Assembly: GCA_020161015.1 (NCBI GenBank) | Contig: JAIUOT010000024.1 | Location: forward strand, 20,748-84,747 | Length of the DNA stretch: 64,000 nucleotides | Source: Actinomycetota bacterium | Lineage (GTDB): Bacteria; Actinomycetota; Actinomycetes; Propionibacteriales; Propionibacteriaceae | Reading direction: 5' to 3' | Shown here: piece by piece, positions 8,087 to 17,701 of the stretch | How positions within the stretch are numbered: the stretch's first letter is position 1 | How the letters are laid out: every line of letters starts with the position of its first letter | Position numbers and translations under genes: made by a program | The notes under the pieces: generated by a model | Databases searched by the model: none | The model's input: only the letters and a program-made list of their open reading frames with translations | What the model was told of the DNA's origin: nothing

Positions 8087-9039
8087 GGCACCTGCTCAGT
8101 GCGGCCGACCTCGACCTCGCCACCGCGACCGCCGTCCTCGACCTCGCCGAGGAGATGCAGCAGGTGCAGTCGCGTCCAGTGAAGAAGCTGCCGGCCCTGC
8201 GCGGCCGCACGATCGTGAACATCTTCTTCGAGGACTCCACGCGCACCCGGACCTCGTTCGAGATCGCCGGCAAGTGGCTGTCGGCCGACACCATCAACGT
8301 GTCGGCGAAGGGCTCGTCGGTGAGCAAGGGCGAGTCGCTGCGCGACACGATGATGACCCTCGACGCGATGGGCGTGGACGCCTTCGTCATCCGCCACTCC
8401 TCCTCCGGCGCGGCCGCCCAGGTGGCCGGCTGGGTGAAGGCCCAGGTGGTCAACGCCGGGGACGGCCAGCACGAGCACCCGACGCAGGCGCTGCTGGACG
8501 CGTACGCCATGCGGCAGCACTTCCGCACCCTCGGCGCCGCGCCCGCGCCGGGCGCGACCGAGTTCGCCGGCAAGCGCATCGCGATCGTCGGCGACCTGCT
8601 GCACTCGCGGGTCGTGCGCAGCAACGTGCTGCTCCAGCGCACGCTCGGCGGCGAGGTAGTGCTGGTGGCGCCGCCGACCCTGCTGCCCACCGGGGTGGAG
8701 AACTGGGGCTGCGAGGTGACCGGCGACCTGGACGCCGTCCTCGGCACCTGCGACGTGGTGATGATGCTCCGCGTGCAGCGCGAGCGGATGGCCGGCGGCT
8801 ACTTCCCCACCGAGCGCGAGTACAGCGAGCGGTTCGGGCTCACCGAGGAACGCCTCGCCGCGCTCAAGCCGGGCGCGGCCATCTGCCATCCCGGCCCCAT
8901 GAACCGCGGGGTCGAGATCTCCAGCGCCGCCGCGGACGCGGCGAACTCGCTGGTGCTCGACCAGGTGGCGGCCGGCGTGGCCGTCCGGATGAGCGTGCTG
9001 TACCACCTGCTGGGTTCGGACGAAGGAGCAGTGCATTGA
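8083..9039 (+). CDS. pyrB: Aspartate carbamoyltransferase catalytic subunit
   Basis: The 318-aa protein contains the carbamoyl-phosphate-binding motif [13 protein letters not shown] (about residues 48-60) and the aspartate-loop region HPTQALLD. It catalyses condensation of carbamoyl phosphate with aspartate, the committed step of UMP synthesis. The GTG start overlaps the pyrR stop and its TGA overlaps the pyrC TTG start. No regulatory subunit gene (pyrI) is present, as expected for this class. The C-terminal GPMNRGVEI segment is typical. Confidence 0.97.
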   Translation: MRHLLSAADLDLATATAVLDLAEEMQQVQSRPVKKLPALRGRTIVNIFFEDSTRTRTSFEIAGKWLSADTINVSAKGSSVSKGESLRDTMMTLDAMGVDAFVIRHSSSGAAAQVAGWVKAQVVNAGDGQHEHPTQALLDAYAMRQHFRTLGAAPAPGATEFAGKRIAIVGDLLHSRVVRSNVLLQRTLGGEVVLVAPPTLLPTGVENWGCEVTGDLDAVLGTCDVVMMLRVQRERMAGGYFPTEREYSERFGLTEERLAALKPGAAICHPGPMNRGVEISSAAADAANSLVLDQVAAGVAVRMSVLYHLLGSDEGAVH

Positions 9040-10319
9040 CCACGACGAGCGGGCCCCTGCTGATCACCGGCGCGACGCTGGCCGACGGCACGAGGACCGA
9101 CCTGTACCTCGCCGAGGGCCGGCTCGCCGATCCCGCCTCGGCCCCGGCCGGCGTGGAGCGCCTGGACGCGGAGGGGCTGCTCGCGCTGCCCGGGCTGGTC
9201 GACCCGCACACCCACCTGCGCCAGCCCGGTCGTGAGGACGCGGAGACCGTCGCCTCCGGCACGGCCGCGGCGGCGCGCGGCGGCTTCACCTGCGTCCACG
9301 CCATGGCCAACACCACCCCGGTCACCGACACCGCGGAGGCCGCCGAGTACGTGGCTGCCCTCGGCGAGCGCGAGGGCCACTGCGAGGTGCGGGTCGTCGG
9401 CGCGGTCACCAAGGGACTCGACGGCGAGGAACTGGCCGAACTCGGCATGATGGCCGACTCCGCGGCCGGCGTCCGGCTGTTCTCCGACGACGGCCGCTGC
9501 GTCGGCGACAGCCTGCTGATGCGCCGGGCGCTCACCTACGTGAAGGCCTTCGATGGCGTGATCGCCCAGCACTCCCAGGATGTGTCGCTGGCCGGCCCGG
9601 GCGCGTGCTGCCACGAGTCGGAGTGGTCCGGACGCCTCGGGCTGCCCGGCTGGCCGTCCCAGGCGGAGAGCATCATCATCGCCCGCGACGTGCAGCTGGC
9701 CGAGCTCACCGGTTCCCGCATCCACGTGTGCCACGTCTCGACCGCGGAGGGCGTCGACGTCATCCGCTGGGCGAAGGCCCGCGGGATCCGGGTGACCGCA
9801 GAGGTGACCCCGCATCACCTGCTGCTGGACACCCCGCTGGTCGCCGGCTACGACACCACCTTCAAGGTGAACCCGCCGCTGCGCACGTCCGAACACCTGG
9901 AGGCGGTGCGCGAGGCGCTCGCCGACGGCACGATCGACATGGTGGGCACCGACCACGCCCCGCACGCCCGGCAGGACAAGGACCACCCCTTCGACGTGGC
10001 GCTTCCCGGCATGCTCGGCCTCGAGCAGGCGCTCGCCGTGGTCATGGAGGTCATGGTCGGCACCGGCCGGATGGACTGGCCGACGCTCGTGGAGCGCATG
10101 TCCGCCGCGCCCGCCCGCCTCGGGCAGGTGCCGGGGCAGGGACGGCCGCTGGCCGCCGGCGAGCCGGCCAACCTCGTGCTGGTCGATCCCGCGGCCCGCG
10201 CCACCGTGGACGCCTCCGCCTCGCGCTCGCGCTCGCGGAACAACCCCTACGACGGCCGCGACCTGCCCGACCCGGTGGTCGCGACGTTCTGGAAGGGCCG
10301 CCGCACCTACGCCCGCTGA
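9036..10319 (+). CDS. pyrC: Dihydroorotase (class I)
   Basis: The 427-aa amidohydrolase has the metal-binding [10 protein letters not shown] motif (about residues 57-66), later His ligands in VCHVSTAEG and AEVTPHHLL, and the catalytic Asp in VGTDHAPH. It cyclises carbamoyl aspartate to dihydroorotate. The start is a TTG at 9036 overlapping the pyrB stop, supported by AAGGAG at 9023-9028 (7 nt spacing). The operon seems to end here: the next gene is a LacI regulator with its own promoter, so carA, carB and pyrF, often downstream in actinobacteria, must be elsewhere. Confidence 0.95.
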   Translation: MTTTSGPLLITGATLADGTRTDLYLAEGRLADPASAPAGVERLDAEGLLALPGLVDPHTHLRQPGREDAETVASGTAAAARGGFTCVHAMANTTPVTDTAEAAEYVAALGEREGHCEVRVVGAVTKGLDGEELAELGMMADSAAGVRLFSDDGRCVGDSLLMRRALTYVKAFDGVIAQHSQDVSLAGPGACCHESEWSGRLGLPGWPSQAESIIIARDVQLAELTGSRIHVCHVSTAEGVDVIRWAKARGIRVTAEVTPHHLLLDTPLVAGYDTTFKVNPPLRTSEHLEAVREALADGTIDMVGTDHAPHARQDKDHPFDVALPGMLGLEQALAVVMEVMVGTGRMDWPTLVERMSAAPARLGQVPGQGRPLAAGEPANLVLVDPAARATVDASASRSRSRNNPYDGRDLPDPVVATFWKGRRTYAR

Positions 10320-10325
10320 CCCGGG

Positions 10326-10345
10326 ACGGGCCCTGTCCGGCCCGT
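10326..10345 (+). terminator. Hairpin after pyrC
   Basis: ACGGGCC (10326-10332) and GGCCCGT (10339-10345) form a perfect 7-bp stem with a 6-nt loop, starting 6 nt after the pyrC stop. There is no T-run, as is common for terminators in GC-rich actinobacteria. Confidence 0.5.
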
Positions 10346-10387
10346 GTCGCGGCGCTGCCCCTGCCGTCCTCGGCGGTCCGGGGATGG

Positions 10388-10419
10388 TGAATCGATTCAT
10401 CGTGTTTGCCGAATCGGCA
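10388..10419 (+). promoter_or_regulatory. Two palindromic operators upstream of the LacI-family gene
   Basis: TGAATCGATTCA (10388-10399) and TGCCGAATCGGCA (10407-10419) are both perfect palindromes. Their centres are about 20 bp apart, two helical turns. The second lies near the -35 position of a promoter with -10 TATGCT (10442-10447). This fits autoregulation by the adjacent LacI-type repressor. Confidence 0.5.
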
Positions 10420-10477
10420 GCACGCTCCCACGGCGGGTGGCTATGCTCACCACGACCGCCGGGGAAGGGGACCGATC

Positions 10478-11470
10478 GTGACGCAGCGGGCGAGCGTGAA
10501 GGACGTGGCGCTCTTGGCAGGGGTCTCGGTCGGCACGGTGTCGAATGTCCTCAACCGTCCCGAATCGGTCACGGAGAAGACCCGGACGAAGGTCGAGCAG
10601 GCGATGGCCGAGCTCAACTTCCACCGCAACGCCTCGGCCCGGCAGCTCCGCGCCGGCGTCTCGCGCACGGTCGGCGTGATCGTGATGGACGTCAGCAACC
10701 CGTTCTACACCGAGCTCGCCCGCGGCATCGAGGACCGGCTCGCGGCCGACGACCACACCCTGATCCTGTCCTCGTCCGACGACGACCCCCGTCGTGAGCA
10801 GCGGTTCCTGCGGCTCTTCGCCGAGCAGGGCGTCCGCGGCGTCCTGGTGACGCCGATGGCCAGCACGGCCGAGCGCCTCGGCGACCTGCGCCGGCTCGGC
10901 ATCCCGTCCGTGCTGATGGACTCCACCGACCCGGCCCACGCCAGCGTGGGCGTCGACCACGTGTCCGGGGGGCGCCAGGCCGTGGCTCACCTGCTCGACC
11001 GCGGGCACCGGCGCATCCTGTTCCTTGCGGGCACGACCGAACTCCAGCAGACCCGGCACCGCCTGCGCGGCGCGGTCGAGGCGGTCACGGCCGCCGGCCT
11101 CGAGCCGGGCGAGGTGCTGAAGGTCGTCAACCTCGCCGTGCTCACTTCCAACGACGCCCAGCAGGCGCTGGTCGAGGCACTCGACTCCGGCGAGCCCGCC
11201 CCCACCGCGGTGTTCGCCATGAACGACGTGGTGGCCCTCGGGGTGATGCGCGAGCTGCGGCGCCGCGGCCTGTCGATCCCCCACGACATGGCCGTGGTGG
11301 GTTACGACGACCTCTACTTCGCCGCGGAGCTCATGACGCCGCTGAGTTCGGTGCGCCAGCCGATGCGCCAGCTCGGCTGGGCGGCGGCCGACCTGCTGCT
11401 CACCGGGCAGGCGCACCCGCTGTTCGAGCCGGAGCTCATCGTCCGCGCGTCGTCGGACGGGAACCTCTGA
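10478..11470 (+). CDS. LacI-family transcriptional regulator
   Basis: The 330-aa protein starts from GTG at 10478, with a purine-rich SD (GGGGAAGGGG) upstream. It has the LacI HTH (VKDVALLAGVSVGTVSNVLN, residues 6-25), a hinge helix (NASARQLRAG) and a periplasmic-binding-protein-like effector domain (VGVIVMDVSNPFYTEL onward; the C-terminal half holds PTAVFAMNDVVALGVM). Such regulators respond to sugars or nucleosides. No sugar-metabolism gene is adjacent, so the target set beyond its own promoter is unknown. It ends 6 bp before the stop of the convergent thioesterase gene. Confidence 0.93.
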   Translation: MTQRASVKDVALLAGVSVGTVSNVLNRPESVTEKTRTKVEQAMAELNFHRNASARQLRAGVSRTVGVIVMDVSNPFYTELARGIEDRLAADDHTLILSSSDDDPRREQRFLRLFAEQGVRGVLVTPMASTAERLGDLRRLGIPSVLMDSTDPAHASVGVDHVSGGRQAVAHLLDRGHRRILFLAGTTELQQTRHRLRGAVEAVTAAGLEPGEVLKVVNLAVLTSNDAQQALVEALDSGEPAPTAVFAMNDVVALGVMRELRRRGLSIPHDMAVVGYDDLYFAAELMTPLSSVRQPMRQLGWAAADLLLTGQAHPLFEPELIVRASSDGNL

Positions 11471-11476
11471 CGCTCC

Positions 11477-12337
11477 TCAGGCCGGGTTCGCGGGCCAGCG
11501 CTCCGCCGCGGCCAGCATGTTCTGCGGCAGCGGGACCGGGCGTCCGGACGCATCGCCGCTGACCAGCACCGTCCGGGTACGCACGAGGACGGCGCCGTCG
11601 CGCGGGTCCTCCACCTGAGCCACGATCGTCACCGACGTGCGCCCGACCCGGGCGATCGCCGACCGCACGCGGTAGGGGTCGCCGCGGTGGGCGATCTGGC
11701 CGAGGTAGTCCACGTCCTGGCGGGCGACCATCCACAGCAGCCCCTGCTCCGCGGCGACCTGCATGCGGGACGTGCCGTCCTCGTCCGGGTTCATCCGGAT
11801 CCGGGCCTCCGCGACGAAGTCGAACACCCGCACGTTGTTCACGTGGCCGTACGGGTCGAGGTCGGACCAGCGGACCACGAACTCCGAGGTGTGCGCCCGG
11901 TCGCCGACCGTCCAGCGCCCGAGCGAGGGCCACGGTGCCAGCGCCGTCGACTGGTCGAGGAACCACAGCCGTTCCGGGCCGGTCATCCGGCGCGGGCGGC
12001 CGGCTTCGTAGTCGTACAGGCACATCAGCGAGCGGGCGCGCGCCAGCTCACGCCCGTCCTGGCGCACGGAGTAGGCCAGCGAGAACTGCGCCGCCCCCAC
12101 CGGGCCCACCGTGAGCACGACCTCCACCGGGTCGAGCCCGAACATCACCGGGCCGAGGTACTCGACCTGGTGCGACACCACCATCGTGGACGTGCCCAGC
12201 AGGTGCGCGTTGGGCCCGGAGAGCAGCCACTCGACACGCGCCTCCTGCAGGTAGTCCGCCACCACGGCGTTGTTGACGTGGCCCTGGGCGTCGAGGTCGA
12301 CCCAGCGGAGCGGCACCCGGCTGACGAACCCGCTCAC
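11477..12337 (-). CDS. Double-hotdog acyl-CoA thioesterase
   Basis: The 286-aa protein contains two tandem 4HBT-type hotdog domains (about residues 1-130 and 145-280). Each starts with the diagnostic segment: RWVDLDAQGHVNNAVVADYL in the first and RWSDLDPYGHVNNVRVFDF in the second, including the Asp and the HVNN stretch. It should hydrolyse acyl-CoA thioesters. Its ATG overlaps the stop of the acyl-CoA synthetase gene by 4 bp (ATGA), so the ligase and thioesterase are made together and may balance acyl-CoA pools. Most members of this family are single-domain; the duplication makes a pseudo-dimer in one chain. Confidence 0.9.
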   Translation of the reverse strand: MSGFVSRVPLRWVDLDAQGHVNNAVVADYLQEARVEWLLSGPNAHLLGTSTMVVSHQVEYLGPVMFGLDPVEVVLTVGPVGAAQFSLAYSVRQDGRELARARSLMCLYDYEAGRPRRMTGPERLWFLDQSTALAPWPSLGRWTVGDRAHTSEFVVRWSDLDPYGHVNNVRVFDFVAEARIRMNPDEDGTSRMQVAAEQGLLWMVARQDVDYLGQIAHRGDPYRVRSAIARVGRTSVTIVAQVEDPRDGAVLVRTRTVLVSGDASGRPVPLPQNMLAAAERWPANPA

Positions 12338-14178
12338 TCCACGGCGTCCGGCTCCGCGTCGTAGAGCGACTCGACGATGTCGGCGTAGCGGTCGGTGACC
12401 ACCTTGCGCCGGATCTTCATGTTCGGGGTGACCCCGCCGTCGTCGACGCTCAGTTCGCTGGGCAGGATCGCGAACCGCTTCACGGTCTCCCAGCGCTCCA
12501 GCTTGGCGTTCGCTGCGTTCATGAACCGCTCCATGGTCTTGCGCAGCTCGGGGCTCTGGGTGACCTCCGCGTAGTCACGGTCGGCCATGTTGTGCCGCGC
12601 GGCCCACTTGGCCAGGTTGTCGCGGTCCATCGTGAGCAGGGCGGAGATGTACTTGCGCCCGTCCCCGACCGCGACCACCTGCGAAACGTACGGGATGCTC
12701 GCGGCGATCACGCTCTCGACCTTCGCCGGGGCGACGTACTTGCCGCCGGAGGTCTTCATGAGGTCCTTCTTGCGATCGGTGATCGTGAGGAAGCCGTCCT
12801 CGTCCATGCGGCCGATGTCGCCGGTGTGGAACCAGCCGTCGACCAGCACCTCTGCGGTGCGCTCGGGGTCGTTGTGGTAGCCGCGCATCACCGCGGGCCC
12901 CCTGACCAGGATCTCGCCATCCGCGGCGATCTTCACCTCGGTGCCGGCCAGCGCGGGGCCGACCGTCCCGAACCGTGGCGGGAGGGGCAGGTTCACACAT
13001 GTCACGGCACCGGTCTCGGTCAGCCCGTACCCCTCGACCACCACCAGGCCGGCGGAGTAGAACCACGCCTGCACCTGGGAGCTGAGCTTGGCCGAGCCGG
13101 AGACGAAGAACTCGATGTTGCCGCCCACGCGCTCCTTGAGCTTGCTGAACACGAGGCGATCGGCCACGGAGTAGGCCAGCCCCATCGCCGGCGGCAGCCG
13201 CCGGTCGGCCAGCCGGTACTCCCGGGACGCGCGCCCGACGGCGAACGCCCAGCGGGCGATGCGGCCCTTGAGGCCGCGGTGGGGGGAGGCGAGCATGACG
13301 GCCGCGCGCACCTTCTCAAAGATGCGCGGCGCGCCGCACATGAAGTTGGGGTGGACGGCGCCGAGGCCGCTGACGATGTGGTCGACGCGTCCGTCGACAG
13401 CGGTGCTGAAGCCGATCCCGAGCTGGATCGTCAGCAGGTCCTTGCCGAACACGTGGGACAGCGGCAGCCACAGGTACTGCAGCGCCGTGGGCGAGATGAT
13501 CTCCATCCTGTCCAGCACCAGGGCCTGGTACACCCAGCACAGGTGGGTGAGCTCGACGCCCTTGGGCAGGCCGGTGGTGCCGGAGGTGTAGATGAGCGTG
13601 GCGAGGTCGTCGCTCCCGATGGCGTCGATCGCGCGGTCGACCACCCCCGGGTCGGACGCGAGCAGCGCGCGTCCCCGCTCGGCGAGCTGGGCGAAGGTGA
13701 GCACGCGCTCCCCGTCCCCCTCGCCGTCGAACAGGATGACGTGGCGGATCTGCTCCTCCGCCTCGCGGGAGGAGTCGAGCTTCGCCAGTTGCTCGAGGTT
13801 CTCCGCCACCAGGACGACGGAACCGGAGTCGACGACGATGTGCGCGAAGTCCTTGCCCTGGGTGTTGGGGTAGATGGTGGTCGTGGCACCGCCGGCGCAG
13901 TTGATGGCGTAGTCGGCGAGGATCCACTCGATCCGGGTGCTGGAGACGATCGAGACCCGCTCCTCCGGTGCCAGACCCAGGGCCAGCAGGCCGGCGGCCA
14001 GCTCGTCCACGCGGCGACGGGTCTCGGTCCAGTCGATCGAGACCCAGTTCTCGTGCTCGTCCGGGTAGCGGAAGGCCTCCTTGGCCGGCGTCCGGGCGAC
14101 GCGCCACCGGAACAGGGCCCCCACGGAGGCCGGGCCGTTCGCCAGGAGTGCGTCGACGTCGATGGTGGCTTGTGCCAT
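12334..14178 (-). CDS. Long-chain fatty acid-CoA ligase (AMP-binding)
   Basis: The 614-aa protein is an ANL-superfamily adenylate-forming enzyme. It has the P-loop-like motif LIYTSGTTGLPKGVELTH (near residue 197), the A5 motif EGYGLTE, the A7 motif GWFHTGDIGRMDEDGFLTI and the A8 core DRKKDLMKTSGGKYVAP ending with the catalytic lysine region. This combination matches FadD15-type long-chain acyl-CoA synthetases of actinobacteria. It activates fatty acids for degradation or lipid synthesis, using ATP and CoA. It is first in a two-gene operon with the thioesterase. Confidence 0.94.
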   Translation of the reverse strand: MAQATIDVDALLANGPASVGALFRWRVARTPAKEAFRYPDEHENWVSIDWTETRRRVDELAAGLLALGLAPEERVSIVSSTRIEWILADYAINCAGGATTTIYPNTQGKDFAHIVVDSGSVVLVAENLEQLAKLDSSREAEEQIRHVILFDGEGDGERVLTFAQLAERGRALLASDPGVVDRAIDAIGSDDLATLIYTSGTTGLPKGVELTHLCWVYQALVLDRMEIISPTALQYLWLPLSHVFGKDLLTIQLGIGFSTAVDGRVDHIVSGLGAVHPNFMCGAPRIFEKVRAAVMLASPHRGLKGRIARWAFAVGRASREYRLADRRLPPAMGLAYSVADRLVFSKLKERVGGNIEFFVSGSAKLSSQVQAWFYSAGLVVVEGYGLTETGAVTCVNLPLPPRFGTVGPALAGTEVKIAADGEILVRGPAVMRGYHNDPERTAEVLVDGWFHTGDIGRMDEDGFLTITDRKKDLMKTSGGKYVAPAKVESVIAASIPYVSQVVAVGDGRKYISALLTMDRDNLAKWAARHNMADRDYAEVTQSPELRKTMERFMNAANAKLERWETVKRFAILPSELSVDDGGVTPNMKIRRKVVTDRYADIVESLYDAEPDAVE

Positions 14179-14310
14179 GTCCCCTCACATTCCGCCGTTG
14201 GACTGTTCTCGGCAGTCTAGGGGCAGCCCCCCACCGCGGGCAGTCGGACGGGGCGTCGGGTGGCGTTTGTTCGTAGCGAAACGCTGGGGAGGACGCCCGC
14301 GGGACGTTTG

Positions 14311-14343
14311 TTGAACTCTAAACTGTTTTGGTACCATCCCCCG
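14311..14343 (+). promoter_or_regulatory. Leaderless promoter and putative MarR operator
   Basis: TTGAAC (14311-14316) and TACCAT (14332-14337) form a promoter whose predicted start falls on the GTG at 14344, with no leader. TTGAACTCTAAACTGT (14311-14326) covers the -35 and spacer and contains the AGTTTAGA-type half site common at MarR operators. A 13/16 match lies at 35748-35763 upstream of the nitroreductase. Confidence 0.5.
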
Positions 14344-14802
14344 GTGACCACCCAGCTCGAACCCCGTTGGCTGACAACCTGCCAGCAGCGCATCTGGCGC
14401 TCCTACCTCAACGGTGTCGCGCGGATCACCGACAGCCTGGACGCGGAGCTGCGTCCCTACGGGCTCGATCTCGGCGAGTACGAGATCCTGGTGCACCTGT
14501 CGGAGTCCGAACACCACGCGCTGCGCATGTCGGAACTCGCAGAACGCGTCCGCCAGTCCCGCTCGCGGCTCACCCACACGATCTCGCGCATGGAGGCGAA
14601 GAACCTCGTCGTGCGCACGGCCTGCCCGTCCGACCGTCGCGGCGTCATCGCCCAGATGACCGACCACGGCTACGCCCTGCTCGTCGACGCCGCGCCCGCG
14701 CATGTGGAGTCGGTGCGCCGCGCCCTCGTCGACCGCGTCGACCCGGCTGACTTCGAAGCGCTCGGCCGGGTGATGGAGGCGGTCACCCGCGTGACAGACT
14801 GA
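14344..14802 (+). CDS. MarR-family transcriptional regulator
   Basis: The 152-aa protein has the MarR winged HTH: LRMSELAERVRQSRSRLTHT (recognition helix) followed by ISRMEAKNLVVRTACPSDRRG (wing with the conserved Asp-Arg-Arg-Gly). The C-terminal helix carries dimerisation residues. The GTG start fits leaderless transcription. It lies 4 bp upstream of the FAD/FeS dehydrogenase gene, so the two are cotranscribed and the regulator probably controls this operon from the site overlapping its own promoter. Confidence 0.92.
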   Translation: MTTQLEPRWLTTCQQRIWRSYLNGVARITDSLDAELRPYGLDLGEYEILVHLSESEHHALRMSELAERVRQSRSRLTHTISRMEAKNLVVRTACPSDRRGVIAQMTDHGYALLVDAAPAHVESVRRALVDRVDPADFEALGRVMEAVTRVTD

Positions 14803-14806
14803 GGCC

Positions 14807-17641
14807 GTGCCGGCCCCAGCGAGCGTCCTCGACAAGGTCGCCGCGCTGGCCGCCCGGGGCTTCAGCCTCGACACCTCCCCCCTCACCCGCGCGCTCTACA
14901 GCAGCGACGCGTCCCTGTACCGGGTGCCGCCGGCGGCGGTTGCCCGTCCCGCGGGGGTCGCCGAACTCGTCGCCCTCGTGGACGCCGCCCGTGAGTCCGG
15001 CCTCCCTCTCACCAGCCGCGGCGCCGGCACCTCGATCGCGGGCAACGCCGTCGGGCCGGGCCTGGTGGTGGACTGCTCGCGGCTGGACCGGATCGTCCAG
15101 GTAGACGCGTCCGCCAGGGCGGCCGTCGTGGAACCGGGGGTCGTGCCGGCGACGCTGACCGCGGCCGCGGCGTCCGCGGGACTGCGGTTCGGCCCCGACC
15201 CGTCCACCGCAGACCGCTGCACGATCGGCGGCATGATCGGCAACAACGCCTGCGGTGCGCGTGCGCTGGGGTACGGGCGGACGGCCGACAACATCCTCGG
15301 CCTCGACGTCGTCACCGGCACCGGCGAACGGCTCTCCCTCTCCTCCGGCAGCCGTCACCGACCCGTCTCGTCCACCCTGGACGCGCTGGAGCGCCTGGTC
15401 CGGGAGAACCTCGGCCTCATCCGCACCGAATTCGGCCGCTTCCCCCGGCAGGTCTCCGGCTACAGCCTCGAGCACCTGCTGCCCGAGCGGGGTTTCGACG
15501 TCGCCCGCTTCCTGGCCGGCAGCGAGGGGACCCTCGCTGTGGTCACCGGCGCCCGCGTCCGACTCGTCGAGGACCTGCCCCACGTCGCGCTGGTCGTCCT
15601 CGGCTACCCGAGCATGGCCGCCGCGGCGGACGCCACCCCGTCGGTGCTGCCGTTCGGGCCGACCGCCGTCGAGGGCCTGGACCGGCGGATCGTCGAGGTG
15701 GTGCGCGCGCGGCAGGGCCACGCCGCGGTCCCCGGGCTCCCGCCGGGAGAGGGCTGGCTGTTCGTCGAACTCACCGACGCCGACCCGGGGAGCCTGGCCG
15801 GGCGCGCCGCGGCGGTGCTCCAGGCCGCCGGAGGGCTGGGCGGCGAGATCGTCGACGACGCGGGCCGGGCCGCACGCCTGTGGCGGATCCGGGCCGACGG
15901 CGCCGGGCTGGCGGCCGTCGGCCTCGCCCGTCCCGCCCACGCCGGCTGGGAGGACGCCGCGGTACCCCCCGCGGCACTCGGGGCGTACCTGCGCGACTTC
16001 GACGCGCTGCTGCGCACCCACGGGCTGGAAGGGTTGCCGTACGGGCACTTCGGCGAGGGGTGCGTCCACGTCCGCATCGACTTCGACCTCTCCTCCGCGC
16101 CCGGCGTGGCCGGGTACCGGCGCTTCGTGGAGGAGGCCGCAGACCTCGCCGCCCGGCACGGGGGTTCCTGCTCCGGCGAGCACGGGGACGGGCGCGCGCG
16201 CTCCGAACTGCTGGGCCGCCTGTACTCGCCCCAGGCCCTGGCACTGTTCGCCGCCGTCAAGCACCTGTTCGACCCGGACAACCTGCTCAATCCGGGGGTG
16301 CTCGTCGCCCCACGCCCGCTGGACGCCGACCTGCGGCTGCCGTCGGTCGCCGCGTCCCGGCTGCCCCGCCTCGACCCTGCCTTCGCCGCGGAGGCCCACC
16401 GCTGCACCGGGGTGGCCAAGTGCCTGGCCGACACCGGCCATGTGATGTGTCCCTCCTACCAGGCGACCGGAAAGGAGAAGGACTCCACACGCGGACGGGC
16501 ACGCACCCTCCAGGAGATGGTGAACGGCACGCTGGTGACCGGCGGCTGGCGGGCACCGGAGGTGCACGAAGCGCTCGACCTTTGCCTGTCCTGCAAGGCG
16601 TGCGCGAGCGAGTGCCCCACCGGCGTCGACGTCGCGGCCCTGAAGTCACGGGTGCTGGCCGAGGCGTACCGGCACCGGCTGCGACCGCGCAGCCACTACA
16701 CGCTGGGGCGCCTCCCGCTCTGGGGACGGCTGGTGACCGCCGTGCCCGGCCTTCCCGCGCTCGCCAACGCCGTCCTCGCCGCCCCGGGGCTCCAGCGGCT
16801 GGCACGGGCGATCGCCGGGGTGGACTCCCGCCGGCTGCTGCCCCGGTTCAACCCCCGTCCGGCGCGGCGGCAGCGCGTCCGCCGGGACGAGGGTCGTCCG
16901 GTCGTGGTCTGGGTGGACTCGTTCACCGACACCCTCGACGCCGCCCCCCTGGCGCCGCTGCTCGCGGTGCTCGCCGGGGCGGGCTTCGCCCCCACGGTGC
17001 TGCGCAGCGCCGCGTGCTGCGGGCTGCCCTGGATCACCACGGGCCAGCGAGCGGCGGCCGCGCGGCAGTTGCGCCGCTCACTGGACGTGCTGCACCCGAT
17101 CGTGGCCGCCGGCACCCCGGTGGTCGGGCTCGAGCCGTCCTGCGTCGCGGTGTGGCGCGGGGACGCGGCATCGCTGGTCGACGACCCCCGGGTCGCGCAG
17201 GTCGCGTCCGGCGTCCACACCCTCGCCGAGCTGCTGGAGGAGGCCGGCTGGCAGCCGCCCGACCTGTCCGGCACGGTCGTGGTTGCCCAGCCGCACTGCC
17301 ACCACTCCTCGGTGATCGGCTGGGCGGCGGACGAGCGCCTGCTGGCGCGCACCGGCGCACAGGTCGTGCGCGTCGCCGGCTGCTGCGGGCTGGCCGGCAA
17401 CTTCGGCGTGGAGCGCGGCCACTACGAGACGTCCGTGGCGGTGGCCTGCACCCACCTGCTGCCCGCCGTCGAGGCCGCCGGCCCGGACGCCGTCCTGCTC
17501 GCCGACGGCTTCTCCTGCCGCCTCCAGCTCGCCGACCTCGCCCACCGCCGCGCCCTGACCCTCGCCGAACTCCTCCTGCCCCCCTCCACTCCCACCTCCC
17601 CCGCGCAAAGTGGACCGAAACCGCCGTCCACGGCGGTGTGA
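14807..17641 (+). CDS. FAD-linked oxidase/FeS fusion (D-lactate dehydrogenase-like, YdiJ/Dld2 type)
   Basis: The 944-aa protein joins three parts: an FAD-binding PCMH domain (RPAGVAELVALVDAARESGLP, then GAGTSIAGNA, then GGMIGNNACGARALGYG), the FAD-oxidase C-terminal domain (GHFGEGCVHVRIDFDL; EHGDGRARSELLGRLY) and a GlcF-like ferredoxin region. The latter shows a canonical cluster CLSCKACASECP, a partial upstream Cys set (CTGVAKC, MCPSY) and two CCG motifs (CCGLPW; CCGLAGNFG) typical of heterodisulfide-reductase-like proteins. It oxidises a D-2-hydroxy acid, probably D-lactate, and passes electrons to the respiratory chain. No membrane helix is seen. It is cotranscribed with the MarR regulator. 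Confidence 0.88.
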   Translation: MPAPASVLDKVAALAARGFSLDTSPLTRALYSSDASLYRVPPAAVARPAGVAELVALVDAARESGLPLTSRGAGTSIAGNAVGPGLVVDCSRLDRIVQVDASARAAVVEPGVVPATLTAAAASAGLRFGPDPSTADRCTIGGMIGNNACGARALGYGRTADNILGLDVVTGTGERLSLSSGSRHRPVSSTLDALERLVRENLGLIRTEFGRFPRQVSGYSLEHLLPERGFDVARFLAGSEGTLAVVTGARVRLVEDLPHVALVVLGYPSMAAAADATPSVLPFGPTAVEGLDRRIVEVVRARQGHAAVPGLPPGEGWLFVELTDADPGSLAGRAAAVLQAAGGLGGEIVDDAGRAARLWRIRADGAGLAAVGLARPAHAGWEDAAVPPAALGAYLRDFDALLRTHGLEGLPYGHFGEGCVHVRIDFDLSSAPGVAGYRRFVEEAADLAARHGGSCSGEHGDGRARSELLGRLYSPQALALFAAVKHLFDPDNLLNPGVLVAPRPLDADLRLPSVAASRLPRLDPAFAAEAHRCTGVAKCLADTGHVMCPSYQATGKEKDSTRGRARTLQEMVNGTLVTGGWRAPEVHEALDLCLSCKACASECPTGVDVAALKSRVLAEAYRHRLRPRSHYTLGRLPLWGRLVTAVPGLPALANAVLAAPGLQRLARAIAGVDSRRLLPRFNPRPARRQRVRRDEGRPVVVWVDSFTDTLDAAPLAPLLAVLAGAGFAPTVLRSAACCGLPWITTGQRAAAARQLRRSLDVLHPIVAAGTPVVGLEPSCVAVWRGDAASLVDDPRVAQVASGVHTLAELLEEAGWQPPDLSGTVVVAQPHCHHSSVIGWAADERLLARTGAQVVRVAGCCGLAGNFGVERGHYETSVAVACTHLLPAVEAAGPDAVLLADGFSCRLQLADLAHRRALTLAELLLPPSTPTSPAQSGPKPPSTAV

Positions 17642-17649
17642 GTCCACTT
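17608..17649 (+). terminator. Two-tier hairpin overlapping the dehydrogenase stop codon
   Basis: AAGTGGAC (17608-17615) pairs with GTCCACTT (17642-17649), and inside it CCGCCG (17621-17626) pairs with CGGCGG (17631-17636) around a 4-nt loop. The stop codon (17639-17641) lies between the arms. It may terminate the MarR operon before ettA, although no T-run follows. Confidence 0.4.
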
Positions 17650-17701
17650 CGCTGCTGAGGCATACTGGTCGCCGTCCCACGCGTCCTGCAGGAAGATCGC
17701 C

